Assembly (NCBI GenBank): GCA_963814355.1
Contig: CAWFCZ010000006.1
Span: 1 to 64,000, forward strand
Reading direction: 5' to 3'
From: JADGOV01 sp963814355
GTDB taxonomy: Bacteria; Actinomycetota; Actinomycetes; JADGOV01
DNA: 64,000 nucleotides
In this document: piece by piece, positions 1 to 9,565 of the stretch
How the letters are laid out: the number at the start of each line of letters is the position of its first letter
Position numbering within the stretch: the stretch's first letter is position 1
Translations under genes and position numbers: made by a program
Notes under the pieces: generated by a model
The model's database searches: none
Told to the model about the DNA's origin: nothing
The model's input: only the letters and a program-made list of their open reading frames with translations

Positions 1-792
1 GCGTTGCCGCAGCGCGTGGGCATGGTGCGCTCGACGGCGTCGATCAGCCCGGCCGCCCCGTCGGAGATGACCAGCAGCGGGCAGGCCAGCCCGCATTCGC
101 CGAGCTCGGTGAGGAAGTCGGCCCAGCCGGCGCCGGACTCGCCGCCGGCCGCGGCCAGCCCGACGAACACGGGCTTGCCGTCGGTGTCGATGCCCCAGGC
201 GGCCAGCACCGGCTCGGCCGCGGCACCGACGTGGTACTTGAAGTAGGAGCCGTCCAGGAACAGGTAGTCCAACTTCATGTCGTCGAGGCGCCGGCTGCTC
301 CACGCGTCGAGTTCGTCGCCGATGGCCTTGCAGATCCGCGACACCTCCGACTTGCTGACTTTGCCGTCCACGCCGAGCGCGTCGGCGTGGCCTCCACGTC
401 ACGCACCGACAGGCCGCGCACGAACGACGCGATCACCAGGCATTCCAGCGCGTTGCTCTTCGTGACGCCCTGGCCGAACAGCCGCGACGTGAACGGCTCG
501 CTGGTGCCGCCAGCTTCGGCCGCTGCACGCTCACCGACCCGGCCGTGGTCTTGATCGCGGTCGGCGGCTGGTAGCCGTTGCGCAGCCCCGCGGAGCACTG
601 CTCGCCGTCGGCGCGTACGTAGCGGGCGCGGCCCAGGAACGCGGTCACCTCGGCCTCGACCGCGGTCTGGATGATCAGCTGGGCGCCGAGGCGGGCGACG
701 TCCTCGATGATCTCGACCAGCTCACGCGAGCCGTCGAACAGGGCGTCGATCTCGGCGCGGATCTTCTCGGTGGGAGATACTCGCTTGGACAC
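1..792 (-). pseudogene. IS256-family transposase, frameshifted and partial
   Basis: This is a DDE transposase of the Mutator/IS256 family that would catalyse cut-and-paste or copy movement of its own IS. The GTG at 792 is chosen as start because a GGAAGG ribosome site lies just upstream and the protein then begins SKRVSPTEKIRAEID. Family-typical stretches are readable in three frames in turn: ALFDGSRELVEIIEDVARLG; TSRLFGQGVTKSNALECLV then VRGLSVRDVEAT; and YLFLDGSYFKYHVGAAAEPV then AAWGIDTDGKPVFVGLAAA. Frame changes fall near 515 (one base missing in an expected CTGCGC) and near 398 (about four bases missing after VEAT). The C-terminal third lies outside the window. Two indels make an active product very unlikely. 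Confidence 0.85.
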
Positions 793-880
793 GGGCGTGG
801 GACCTTCCCTTCGTTGACTTTGGCGGTCTCGAAGGAACCTACGTCCGTTGTCATTTCCACCAGCCCTGGGACACGACCCC
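1..880 (-). mobile_element. IS256-family insertion sequence, cut by window edge
   Basis: A reverse-strand IS256 (Mutator)-type transposase remnant fills this stretch and runs off the left window edge. The right boundary is set near 880. There the reading frame of the interrupted integrase (ending ...WLDHW) stops matching its family, and an IS-like end begins (reverse strand gggtcgtgtcccagg). The left end is not in view, so terminal repeats and target duplication cannot be compared. The element is non-autonomous here because its transposase carries two frameshifts. Confidence 0.7.
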
Positions 881-1116
881 CAGTGATCGAGCCATTCGCC
901 AACCGTCGGAGGTTTCTCGGCCGACAGAGCCGTGCCGGCGTCCCGCCTTCGTTCGAGCTCGCGGACTCGAGCCACAACTTCGCCGCGACGCGTACCGCTG
1001 ACGTGCCTTCTGTCGCGCCGGCCTTCGTCCTTGGCTCCCATGCTGACTTATCCGTGCCACCTACCGCTGTCGTCGCGATAGACGCTGGACTCGCCGGCGG
1101 AGTTGCGTGATGACAT
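880..1116 (-). pseudogene. Tyrosine integrase N-terminal fragment, disrupted by the IS
   Basis: An ATG at 1116 follows a strong ribosome site (aaggagg). It opens a frame typical of actinobacterial phage/ICE integrases: MSSRNSAGESSVYRDD, then DRRHVSGTRRGEVVARVREL and PPTVGEWLDHW, the start of the SAM-like arm-binding domain. Codon 23 is TAA where homologues, as I remember them, have an aromatic residue. The frame is otherwise open to about 880, where IS sequence begins. The catalytic core is absent from the window and may lie beyond the left edge past the IS. Such an integrase would have catalysed insertion of an integrative element at a tRNA or similar site. Both the nonsense codon and the insertion make this copy dead. 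Confidence 0.7.
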
Positions 1117-1637
1117 GGCGACCTCCTTGGCGCACCTGACCGTAGCTCCTGGCCGTCGCATCCAGCAGGGCCGCTAGCTGGAAGCGCGGCAGCCGCCGCC
1201 GCCAGCGGCCGGGGACTGCTCAGGTCGATGCACGCGCATGTTGGCCAATGTCGTGCCCACACAATTCGGTGGTGGCGACAATCCGGAAGACCAGCTCTTA
1301 CAGTAAATGACCTCCCTGTCATCGCGTGTCTAGGCCAGCCAGCCCCATCGGCGTCGGGACACGCAGCCATCCTCGCGGCAGCACCAATCGCCCTCGACAG
1401 GGCCCCTGTCGACTTCGGACATGATCAGATCTGAGCTACAGCCGCCTCGCGCTCACCGACGCCCAGGCCAGCAAGCCATCGGTCGCGTCCCAGTCTGAAG
1501 ATTGGTCCCCAGCTTCCGGCTGGTGACACGTTCGGGAGTCCCAGGCCACCTAGCAGGCGGTTGGGTGAGGTGAGCGCAGCTGCAACGCGATGCCGTAACT
1601 CGCCCGACGACCTCGCCGCACGGGCAGTCACCGAGCT
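1117..1637. other. Non-coding stretch, no gene recognised
   Basis: Short open frames of 68 codons exist on both strands (1228-1434 +, 1425-1631 -). They lack ribosome sites and show no recognisable motifs. The stretch lies upstream of the integrase remnant and downstream of the reverse-strand GT-GGDEF gene. No excisionase, tRNA or clear hairpin was seen. Confidence 0.5.
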
Positions 1638-3701
1638 TTACGAGCCGTGTGAGGACTGGTGCAGGATGGCGCGGTCGCCGCCTGCGGCCTGGGCCTGGTA
1701 GAGGGCGGTGTCGGCGGCGAGCAGCGCTTCGTGGTGGGTCTGTGTACCCGCGTTGAAGACCGCTACGCCGATGCTGACGGTGGCAGGAAGCCGGGCGGAA
1801 CCGGTGGCGCGTGTCTGCGTGCGCACGGCTGTGCAGAGGTCTTCCGCCAGGCGTAGGGCGTCCTGGGGGGTCACGCCGTGGAGCACAGCGGCGAACTCAT
1901 CGCCTCCCATGCGCGCCAGGGTGGTATTCGGTTGAAGGCGCTTGGCGAGTACGTGCGCGATGCTGCGGATCAATTTCTCCGCGCGGCTCTCACCGTGCCG
2001 GTAGATGACATCGCGGTATGCGTCCACGTCGAAGGAGAGCAGCGCGAGGCGCTCACTGCTTTCCCGTGAGCGGTCGAGTTCCTCCTCGAAACGTCGGCGG
2101 TTCCACAGGCCGGTCTCAGGGTCGTGGTAGGCGAGTTCGGGCACGCGTGGATTGAGCGATGTTGGCTTCGGCATGCCCGCCGGGGGGCGCCCGGAGCATG
2201 TGGCAGCGGCACGCCGCTCGAGTGTGGAGCCGAAGACGTCGACCCAGCGGATGAAGTGCCGGTCGTTGAGAAACAGGGCGCGAGCCCGTTCGCGCGCGGT
2301 CTGGCCGAGTCGCGCGGCCAGCGGAGGGTCTCGCAGCAGCTCGACGATCGCGTCGCCGAACGCTGCACTGTCAGCCGGGTCCTCGACCAGCAGTCCACTG
2401 TGCCGAGGTTGGATCTGCTCCAGATGCCCGCCGACTGCGCTCGCAACGACGGGACGGGCCTTCCACATCGCCTCGGTCACTCCGAGGCCGAACCCTTCCT
2501 GCAAGCTCTTCTTGACCACAACCGCGGCCTGGCGCTGGATCGCGTTCACCATCGCAGCGTTCTGGTCAAGCGAGGTGAGCGGAAGGCTCGCCAGATGAAC
2601 CCGCCTGCGCGTCAGGGGCGCCAATCGCCGCCAGCGGTCCCGAACCTCTGCAAACACGGCTGCTGCTTCGGGGTCATCGGCGACCTGGTTCACGTCGGGG
2701 CCGGCGAGCAGCAGGTGCGCATCGGTCGCCGCTAACACCCGGTCAAGGAAGCCGTCCAGGATCCCGAGCGGGTCCTTGATGCGGTCCCACCGAGCCAGCG
2801 AGACGATCACCGGGACCCGGTCCCAGTCCGGTGCCCCGTCGGAGTCCAGGAGCGTGGGACGAGCCGTGAGCGTCGCCGTCGACCCATCCGTGCAGTCGTA
2901 GCTCGGAATCACGGTGGAAACCCCGGCGGCGAGACCAAGGTGCTGCAGGATCGCGCGGGCGGCGCTGGTTGACATCGGTCGATCTTTTGTCGACGCCGGA
3001 TCGATGGCCGGCGTCAAGATCGACGTCTCTGCGCCGCCCAACGACTCCGGTAGGGAGGTGTAGCGGCTGAAGACGAAGCTGTGGACGCCGGCGAGGCGAG
3101 GCCTCAGGCAGTTCCAGGCGTGCCGAGAGAGCTCGTTGTCTTCATCGATGCCCACGTGGCAGCTCCAAATGACGTTCGCGCCGGCCCGCTCGAGCGGCAC
3201 CGACATGGCTGCCGTCTGGGGGTCGTTGAGCACAACCACGTCACCAGGGGCGAGCAGCGACGCCAGCGCCCGGGCGTAATGGTCCCCAGCCCGATCCAAG
3301 ATCGCCAGCTCGTCAATCCCGAGTACGCCCTTATCGTTTGACTGGCCTTGCAGATGATTATGAAAGCGCTTGGTCACCCGGAAGAACTCAGCCGAACCGC
3401 CGAGCACCATCCACCGCACGTCGATCCCCGCGCCTCGCCAGTACGGCAGCAGCGTACGAAGCAGCTGAGCGACTCCACCGCCCAAAGCAGTCGAGTTGAC
3501 CATCCAAACCGTTCTTCCACCCAGCAATTCGCCGGCATGCTGCTCGGCCAAACGCACGCGCTCGATCATCGGTTCAAACAGATAGCCGCCGAGATCCTCG
3601 AAATACCGAGTCTCCTCCGGAATCGCGGCGAGCGTTCCGAGATCCTCAAAAAACCGAGCCTCAAGCGGAATCGCGACAAGTTCATCATCCGACCGGGCCA
3701 C
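1638..3701 (-). CDS. TreT-like GT4 glycosyltransferase fused to a GGDEF domain
   Basis: This 687-residue protein joins two enzymes rarely seen together. Residues about 60-490 form a GT-B glycosyltransferase of family GT4 resembling trehalose glycosyltransferring synthase TreT. Visible marks are VNSTALGGGVAQLLRTLLPY (69-88), the FFRVTKRFHN region (106-115), SRYTSLPESL, PAIDP (231-235), and the EX7E motif of retaining GT-B enzymes (E402 to E410). Residues about 527-687 are a GGDEF diguanylate-cyclase domain with an intact MGGDEF motif (599-603). No RxxD inhibitory site precedes it (PNTT at that place). A 16-residue tandem duplication (9-24 and 25-40, each ending FEDLG) precedes the GT. The GTG at 3701 is the furthest upstream start, two codons after an in-frame TGA; its ribosome site is weak. 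The protein is probably cytosolic, with no signal peptide or membrane helix. Substrate and coupling of the two domains are unknown. The gene stands alone between mobile-element debris. Confidence 0.85.
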   Translation of the reverse strand: MARSDDELVAIPLEARFFEDLGTLAAIPEETRYFEDLGGYLFEPMIERVRLAEQHAGELLGGRTVWMVNSTALGGGVAQLLRTLLPYWRGAGIDVRWMVLGGSAEFFRVTKRFHNHLQGQSNDKGVLGIDELAILDRAGDHYARALASLLAPGDVVVLNDPQTAAMSVPLERAGANVIWSCHVGIDEDNELSRHAWNCLRPRLAGVHSFVFSRYTSLPESLGGAETSILTPAIDPASTKDRPMSTSAARAILQHLGLAAGVSTVIPSYDCTDGSTATLTARPTLLDSDGAPDWDRVPVIVSLARWDRIKDPLGILDGFLDRVLAATDAHLLLAGPDVNQVADDPEAAAVFAEVRDRWRRLAPLTRRRVHLASLPLTSLDQNAAMVNAIQRQAAVVVKKSLQEGFGLGVTEAMWKARPVVASAVGGHLEQIQPRHSGLLVEDPADSAAFGDAIVELLRDPPLAARLGQTARERARALFLNDRHFIRWVDVFGSTLERRAAATCSGRPPAGMPKPTSLNPRVPELAYHDPETGLWNRRRFEEELDRSRESSERLALLSFDVDAYRDVIYRHGESRAEKLIRSIAHVLAKRLQPNTTLARMGGDEFAAVLHGVTPQDALRLAEDLCTAVRTQTRATGSARLPATVSIGVAVFNAGTQTHHEALLAADTALYQAQAAGGDRAILHQSSHGS

Positions 3702-3929
3702 CCATCAACGATACTCAGCACTTCGGGGTTGACGGTGGTTGAGTGGCGCGCCGGGGCAAGGCTGGTCAGGTGTGGGGGTCGAGGTCCTTCACAGGTTCAC
3801 GAGTCGGCCCGTCCGCGCGTGCAGGTGACGGAGCGAGCGGCGTGATGGGCGATTCGGTGCCTGCGCCAGCCACGACGGGGCGCGGCTGGACCCGGGGCAG
3901 GCCGACCGGTGTCGGCGCTGGCCGGCGAC

Positions 3930-4830
3930 CACGCCCTCCAGTGCTGATGACCGGCGCCGCCGGGGTCGGGAAGACCCCTCAACCTGGCCGTCGCGAAAGC
4001 TCCTGATCGGCCGCCTGGCTGGCTCACCAGCACGGCTGGCGCTGGGCCGACGCCGCCACCTGCCCCGGCTGCAGCAGCCGGGGCAGGTGGACCCGGCCAC
4101 GGGGCGGCCTACACCGGGCCGGGTGAGGCCGCGCGCCTCCGCGCCGGTGACCTGCTCGTCGTCGACGAGGCCGGCATGGCCGATCAGGACACCGCCCGGG
4201 CGTTGCTGATCGTCGCCGACGAGCAGCGGGCCCGGTTGGCGCTTCTCGGCGACCCGCACCAGCTGCCGGCGATCGGCTGCCGGCGGTTTCCTGGACCAGG
4301 CGCGGCAGGTGGGCCGAACGTGATGTCACCCTCGACGTGGTCCACCGCTTCACCCGCCTCACCGAGACCGCACCCGGCGTCCCCGGCACGGTGGAGGACG
4401 TAGCTACGCGGAACTGTCGCTACGGATGCGAGCGGGGACGACGCCGGCGGCGTGTTCGACCGGCTCGCCGCCCGCGGGCAGGTGCGGCTGTACCCCGGAT
4501 GAGGCGGCGTTACGAAAGGCGGTCGCGGCGGCGGTCGCCCGGGCCCGCCGCGACGGGCAATCCACTGCGGTCGCCGTCGACACCTGGGAGCAGACCTGCG
4601 GCCCTGTCCGCCGCCGTCCGCGAGCAACTCGTCGAGGCCGGCGTAGTCGAAGACACCACCACGACGGTCACCGCCGTACACCTGGACGGGTCGTTCACCC
4701 TCCCGGCGCCCCCGGCGAACGGCGGCTGACCGCCGGCTACGCCGCCGAGCACGTCGCACCAGTACGGTGCACGGCGTCCAAGGCGACCCCACCCACACCG
4801 GGCACGTGATCCTCGCCGAGCGGTCAAGGG
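3930..4830 (+). pseudogene. Fossil MobF/TraA-type conjugative relaxase, helicase part
   Basis: Pieces of an SF1 helicase of the TrwC/TraA relaxase type are readable in order across three frames. They are a Walker A (TGAAGVGKT, near 3945-3975), Walker B and following motifs (DLLVVDEAGMADQDTARALL and ALLGDPHQLPAIG, 4150-4280), DVTLDVVHRFTRL (4322-4360), AELSLRMRAG and GQVRLYPDEAALRKAV (4400-4540), LSAAVREQLVEAGVVEDTTT (4600-4665), and a late helicase motif HGVQGDPTHTGHV (4768-4810). In an intact protein these unwind plasmid or ICE DNA after nicking. The N-terminal relaxase domain is not seen and many indels separate the blocks. It is therefore a relic of a conjugative element, in keeping with the integrase fragments nearby. 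Confidence 0.65.
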
Positions 4831-4954
4831 CGCTACGCGTCCCTTCGGGACCACTGCGCGATGGCCTGCGGCCACCCTGGACCGCCCACCTCGTCCCGTC
4901 ATCCCGGGCTCCAGCCCCGGCCAGAAGGACCGGCGGGGGATGGAGGGGGCAGCC

Positions 4955-5271
4955 ATGTCTGCAACGGAGGAGAACCGGAACTTCGGCGAGTGCTTCGTGC
5001 TGGCCAACGTGCGGATGCGCGGCGAACAGCCGGTGGAGATCCGCGGGTCGCCGGCGCGTCTGCCCGGGCGAACGAGACGCACATCCTGGTCCGGATCGGC
5101 CGGGTCCTGATCTACCTGGAGGACCGGGCGGCGCTGGCGTCGCTGCGGCAGGCCGTTGGTAGTGCCGACGCGTTGGCCGACCGGGTATTCGGTCCGGTGC
5201 CGGACGAGTTCGACGGGGCCGAGCGCCGCGCCCGAGCGGAATTCGAGAAAGGCCGGCGGGCCAAGCCCTGA
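4955..5271 (+). pseudogene. Small hypothetical protein of the conjugative remnant, frameshifted
   Basis: The ATG at 4955 has a good ribosome site (ggaggggg) and opens MSATEENRNFGECFVLANVR. After about 35 codons the frame is lost. A coherent C-terminal part continues in another frame (ANETHILVRIGRVLIYLED, then ...FGPVPDEFDGAERRARAEFE) to the TGA at 5271. Read together they would make a protein of roughly 105 residues with no domain I can name. Its place directly after the relaxase relic and before a strong terminator suggests an element-borne gene. The indel could be decay or a sequencing error; decay is likelier given the neighbours. Confidence 0.45.
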
Positions 5272-5281
5272 CAGCTGACAC

Positions 5282-5313
5282 AGGCCGGCCGCCCAAGCCA
5301 GGGCGGCCGGCCT
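5282..5313 (+). terminator. Perfect 13-bp GC-rich hairpin
   Basis: The sequence aggccggccgccc, a 6-nt loop, then its exact complement begin 11 bases after the stop of the preceding frame. There is no U-tract, as is usual for actinobacterial terminators. It probably ends transcription of the conjugative-element block. Confidence 0.6.
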
Positions 5314-5377
5314 CCGGTTGTTCACAGATCCCCGCCGGAACCGTCCGCCGCGGCCGACAGCTGGCAGCGTCGCCGTC

Positions 5378-5536
5378 ATGACCGTGCACACCTTCTACGA
5401 CGACGCCGGCAGGCCCTACTACCTCGACGACGACACGCTGGTCCTGCCCGAGGGGGCCACGGAGGCGGACCGGTTGCGGGCGTGGGAGCTGCAGTCGGCG
5501 GCCACGGCGTTCTGGCTGCTCTTCCCCGAGCAGTAG
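5378..5536 (+). CDS. Hypothetical 52-residue acidic protein
   Basis: The frame MTVHTFYDDAGRPYYLDDDT... ends AATAFWLLFPEQ. It starts at an ATG 64 bases after the hairpin terminator and has third-position GC bias like a real gene. It is rich in Asp and Tyr early and has no membrane helix or known motif. A convincing ribosome site is missing (ggcagcgtcgcc precedes the ATG). It may be another small element-borne gene; a chance frame cannot be excluded. Confidence 0.4.
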   Translation: MTVHTFYDDAGRPYYLDDDTLVLPEGATEADRLRAWELQSAATAFWLLFPEQ

Positions 5537-5689
5537 CCGGGTCGCGCTGTCGTCGCCGCCGGGTTAGGTGCGTTGGCGGGCGAGCCAGGGGAGACGCCGG
5601 ATTGCCGGCGGACGGATGCGCCGTCGCGGGCGAAGCGACCGGCTCCCCCCGACGCAGGACGCCGGTGTCCCGGGTCAAGGTCCGAGGGG

Positions 5690-5890
5690 GGAGGACCGGT
5701 ACCGGCTCACCCGGAGGAACGGGTCCGGATCTGGGAGCAGTCGACCGCGGCCGCGGCCCGGGCGACCGAGCAGGTCCGGGCCGCCGCTGGCGCCGATCCG
5801 AATACGGCGGCGGACGCGGCGTGGGCGGCGTCGGACTTCCTCGCGGCCGCCGCCCGGCGCGCCGCCGAACAGCTGCGGCTCACCACCACC
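5690..5890 (+). pseudogene. Possible C-terminal remnant of the relaxase
   Basis: One frame reads EQSTAAAARATEQVRAAAGA followed by DPNTAADAAWAASDFLAAAA. This alanine-rich helical pattern (AADAAWAASD) is what I associate with the tails of actinobacterial MobF relaxases. No start codon with a ribosome site precedes it, and the frame drifts into low-information sequence downstream. The distance from the helicase relic (about 900 bases) implies rearrangement. The rest of 5537-6339 holds nothing recognisable. Confidence 0.3.
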
Positions 5891-6339
5891 CAGCGGACCT
5901 CCGCGCGTCCGGGCGGGCCGGCGACCGCCACGCTGACCCGCCGGCCGGGTTCCTCCTTCGACGTCGGCGGACCGCGAGCGGGCCAGGTCAAGGTCTCTCC
6001 GACCGCTACCACGGGCCGCGCCGGTAGGGCGACCTGAACCTGCACGGGCGGGCCAGGAGCTGACTTACGCTTACCTGGCCCGTCGGCCGCATACCGCCGA
6101 ACGGCATCGACACATCTTCTCGTCAGCCCCGGCGGCAACGATGGTGCGTCCTGGCCAGTGGCTTGGACGGTCCCCCCGGGATGGCCGAGCCTTTGTTGTG
6201 CCCCATCGGGCGCATCCGTCGGCCGCAGCCGCGCCACTCAAGATCGCGTCTGGGGTGCCGACAGGGGAGAGGTGGGCCTGCCCAGGGCGCGATCACGGAG
6301 CCGGCGGTCCTGCCGGCCTGCGGGACGCCAGGTGGATCG

Positions 6340-9300
6340 GTGACGGGCTTCGCCGCAGCGGTAGTCGCGTCGACGGCTGCGGTCGGCGGCGTCGCGGTTG
6401 TCCTCAGCGCTGGTGCTGACGCGGGGTTGGCGCAGGGAGTCGGCGATGTGGCCAGCTTGCTGGCCGCCGTGGTGGCGGTGCTTGCCTGTGCGCGCGCCGC
6501 CCGCAGGTCCGGGCCGGCTGCTCGGGAGTGGGCGTTGCTGGCCCTAGCGGTCGGGGTCTGGGCGGCGGGGGCTCTGACTTGGGCGGTGTACGGCTTTACC
6601 CGGCACCATGTCCACTCCTTCCCGTCGGCCGCCGACATCGGATTTCTCGGCTATTCGGCGCCTGCCGTGGTCGCCCTGTTGGCCTTCCGGCGGCGTGCGG
6701 TCCGCGCAGTATCGCGGGTGCCGGGGGTGCTCGACGGCCTTGTCGTCGGCACCGCGATCCTCTTCACGGGATGGGCCTTCGTGCTCGGCCCGCAGTACTA
6801 CTCTGCTAGCGCGGGTTGGTCGGCCCGGGCTACGGGGCTTGCCTATCCGCTTGTCGATGCGGCGATCGCCTCGCTGGTTCTCGTTCTGGCAATGCGCCAG
6901 GTCCATGGCGCGCGGCTGCCTTGGGCGCTGGTGGGCTGCGGCCTGCTGGCGCTGACGGTGACCGACAGCATCTACGTGTCGCTGACCTTGAGCGGTCGGA
7001 TCGGTCTGACCGGCACTGCGCTGAGCGCCGGCTGGGTCGCTGCCTTTCTGCTGGTCGCTGTCGCGACGGTGGCGCCCCATCGGCTGACGGCACCCGGCCG
7101 GGTGCGGCGTATCGCGGTTGGCCAGGAGTTCCTCCCCTACGTTCCGGTGGCCATCGCGCTGATCGTCGCCGCCTACGAGCGGGTCTTCAGTGACCCCGTC
7201 CTGCTCGGCGTCGGCGCACTACTCCTTGTCCTGGTCGGTATCCGTCAGTTTTTGATCACGGTGGAGAGGGTCGCCCTGACCGACGACCTCGAGCACAGGG
7301 TGGCACGACGCACCGCCGAGTTGCTCAGTGCCCGGGAAGACCTTCAGGATGCCTTCGACAATGCACCAATCGGTATGGTATGGGCCGACCTGGCCGGGAC
7401 GTTCGTGCAGGTGAACCCCGCCTTCTGCCGGATGGTGGGCCGCAGCCGAGACGAGCTGGTCGGAACCCGGATCGGGGACATCACCTTTCCAGCGGACGTG
7501 GCTGCCAGCGAACTTCGCATGTCTCGGGGTGCTTCGAGCGAATCCCGAATCCCGCAGTTCGAGAAGCGCTACCGGCACGCCGACGGCAGCGGGGTGTGGG
7601 GGGAGGTCAGCCTGTTGCTCACCCGAGACGCGGCCGGTGCCCCGAAGTTCTTCCTCGCCCAGATCCAGGACATCACCGAACGCCGGTCCTCGGCGGCGCG
7701 CACCAAGGCCAACGAGGCCGTCTTCCTCGACGCGGTCCTGGAAAACCTCGACTCCGGCGTGATCGGCTGCGACGCCGAAGGCCGCCCGACCGTGTACAAC
7801 CGGGCCAGCCGCGAACAATTCGGCCCACTCGTGCCGTCGCTCAATCCAGAGTTCTGGGCCGAACATTATGGCTTCTACCGGGCCGACGGAATCACCCCGC
7901 TGCCCACGCGGGAGATCCCCCTGTTCCGGGCATTGAGCGGCGAGCTCGTCGTCGACGTCGAAATGGTCATCGCGCGAAAAGGCGGCGACCCACGGACGGT
8001 GGTCGCCAATGGGCACGCCATCAGCGGCGGCGACGGCGCCCCGCTCGGCGCGGTCGTGGTCACGCAGGACATCACCCAGCGCCGGAAGGCGGAGGCCGCC
8101 CTGAGGCGGCAGGCGTTGCACGACCCGCTCACCGACCTGCCCAACCGGGCGCTGCTGCGCGACCGGCTCGAGCACGCGATCGCCCGCCAAGCCCGTCAGC
8201 CGCACTCCCTGGCGCTGCTGCTGCTGGACCTGGACGGCTTCAAAATCGTCAACGACAGCCTCGGCCACCAGGCCGGCGACGAGGTCCTCATCACCCTCGC
8301 CGGACGCCTACGCGCCTCGCTGCGCCCGGACGACACCATCGCCCGGCTGGGCGGCGACGAGTTCGCCGTCGTCCTGGAGAACACTTCAGAGGCCCAGGCC
8401 ACCTCCATCGCGGCCCAAATCCTGGCAGTCATACGCCATCCCATCTCCATCCAAGGTCGATCGATCACCTCAGACGCCTCGGTCGGCATCACGACCAGCA
8501 TCGGAGCCGACGACCCGGAGACGCTGCTGCGCAACGCCGACCTGGCGATGTACGCGGCGAAGGACCACGGAAAGGGCAACATCCAGGTCTTCCACGCCTC
8601 CATGCACGAGACAGTCGTGGACCGGTTGACCCTCGATGCCGAACTCCGCGAAGCCGTCGACAAACGCCAGTTCACCCTCGCCTACCAGCCGATCGTGTCG
8701 CTGATCACCGGCCACCTCCAAGGCCTCGAAGCACTACTCCGGTGGAACCACCCCGACCACGGAGTCACGTCGCCATCGGCCTTCATCCCGCGGGCGGAGG
8801 CCACCGGACTCATCGTGCCGATCGGACGAGGGGTGCTGCGCGAGGCGTGCCGCCAAGCCCGCGCATGGCGCCAGAATCCTTCCCGACGCCCAGGACCTCA
8901 CCATCTCGGTGAACCTCTCCGTCCGCCAGCTGCAAGACCCGGCGATCCTCGACGTCGTCGCCGCCGCGCTGAGCGACACCGGCCTGCCGGCCGGGCAGCT
9001 ACAGCTGGAAATCACTGAAAGCGTCGTCGGTCGACGCGGGGATATCGTCGCGATCCTCCACCGCCTGCACGCCACCGGTGTCCATCTCGCCATCGACGAC
9101 TTCGGCACCGGCTACTCCTCGCTCAGCCGCCTGCACGCACTGCCGGTCGACGTGGTCAAGATCGACAAGTCGTTCATCGACGCCCTCGCCGGCGGCGGCC
9201 CGGCGCCTCTGGTCGCCGCCACCATCTCCATGGCGCACAGCCTCGGGTTGCAGACCGTGGCCGAAGGTGTCGAAACGACCGACCAGCTGCCGTTCCTACG

Positions 9301-9457
9301 CCTCCACGGCTGCGACAACGTGCAGGGCTACCTGTTCGGCCGCCCCCTCGCCGCCGACGCGGTCACCGCGTTGCTGCGTCAGCGAGGCACCGGCAAGCTA
9401 TGGGCGAATCCCGCCACGCCGGCCGGCCGTCCCCGCACTCAACCCCGGAGTGACTGA
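6340..9457 (+). CDS. Membrane PAS-PAS-GGDEF-EAL c-di-GMP protein, frameshifted in EAL
   Basis: This bifunctional c-di-GMP turnover protein has about 1,038 residues if one frameshift is repaired. The GTG at 6340 follows an AGGTGG site and starts directly before the first helix. Residues about 1-330 form several membrane helices, a sensory membrane module. PAS domains follow at about 337-455 (ending QDITERR) and 460-590 (ending QDITQRRKAEA). The GGDEF domain starts with HDPLTDLPNRALL at about 593. It has an intact RLGGDEF near 670 and an RxxD inhibitory site (RPDD) five residues before it, so product inhibition is expected. The EAL domain starts near 767 (LEALLRW, then NLSVRQLQ, LEITES, DDFGTGYSS, KIDKSFI and AEGVET), so all phosphodiesterase residues are present. 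Frame is lost at 8871-8879 (ccagaatcc); removing one A restores it. It lies 108 bases before the diguanylate cyclase operon on the same strand. Confidence 0.85.
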
Positions 9458-9565
9458 ACGGAAGCTGTCAAGCCGCTGGCTGCGGGGGACGATGCAGCGA
9501 GTGGCTACGGTCGGCGAGCCGGATATGTTCTGCCATTGGGGCGATGTCGCCGCTGAGGAGGGGTC

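Noticed and set aside
1041..1043. ATG at 1041 as the true start of the integrase fragment
   Set aside because: The ATG at 1116 is in the same frame with a perfect ribosome site and family-like residues; the intervening TAA is better read as a nonsense mutation.
4062..4086. Perfect hairpin taken as a terminator
   Set aside because: It lies inside the relaxase relic between two helicase blocks, so its symmetry is more likely chance in GC-rich coding debris.
7219..8268. Reverse-strand open frame of 349 codons
   Set aside because: It is antisense to the PAS and GGDEF domains, which carry all expected motifs on the plus strand.
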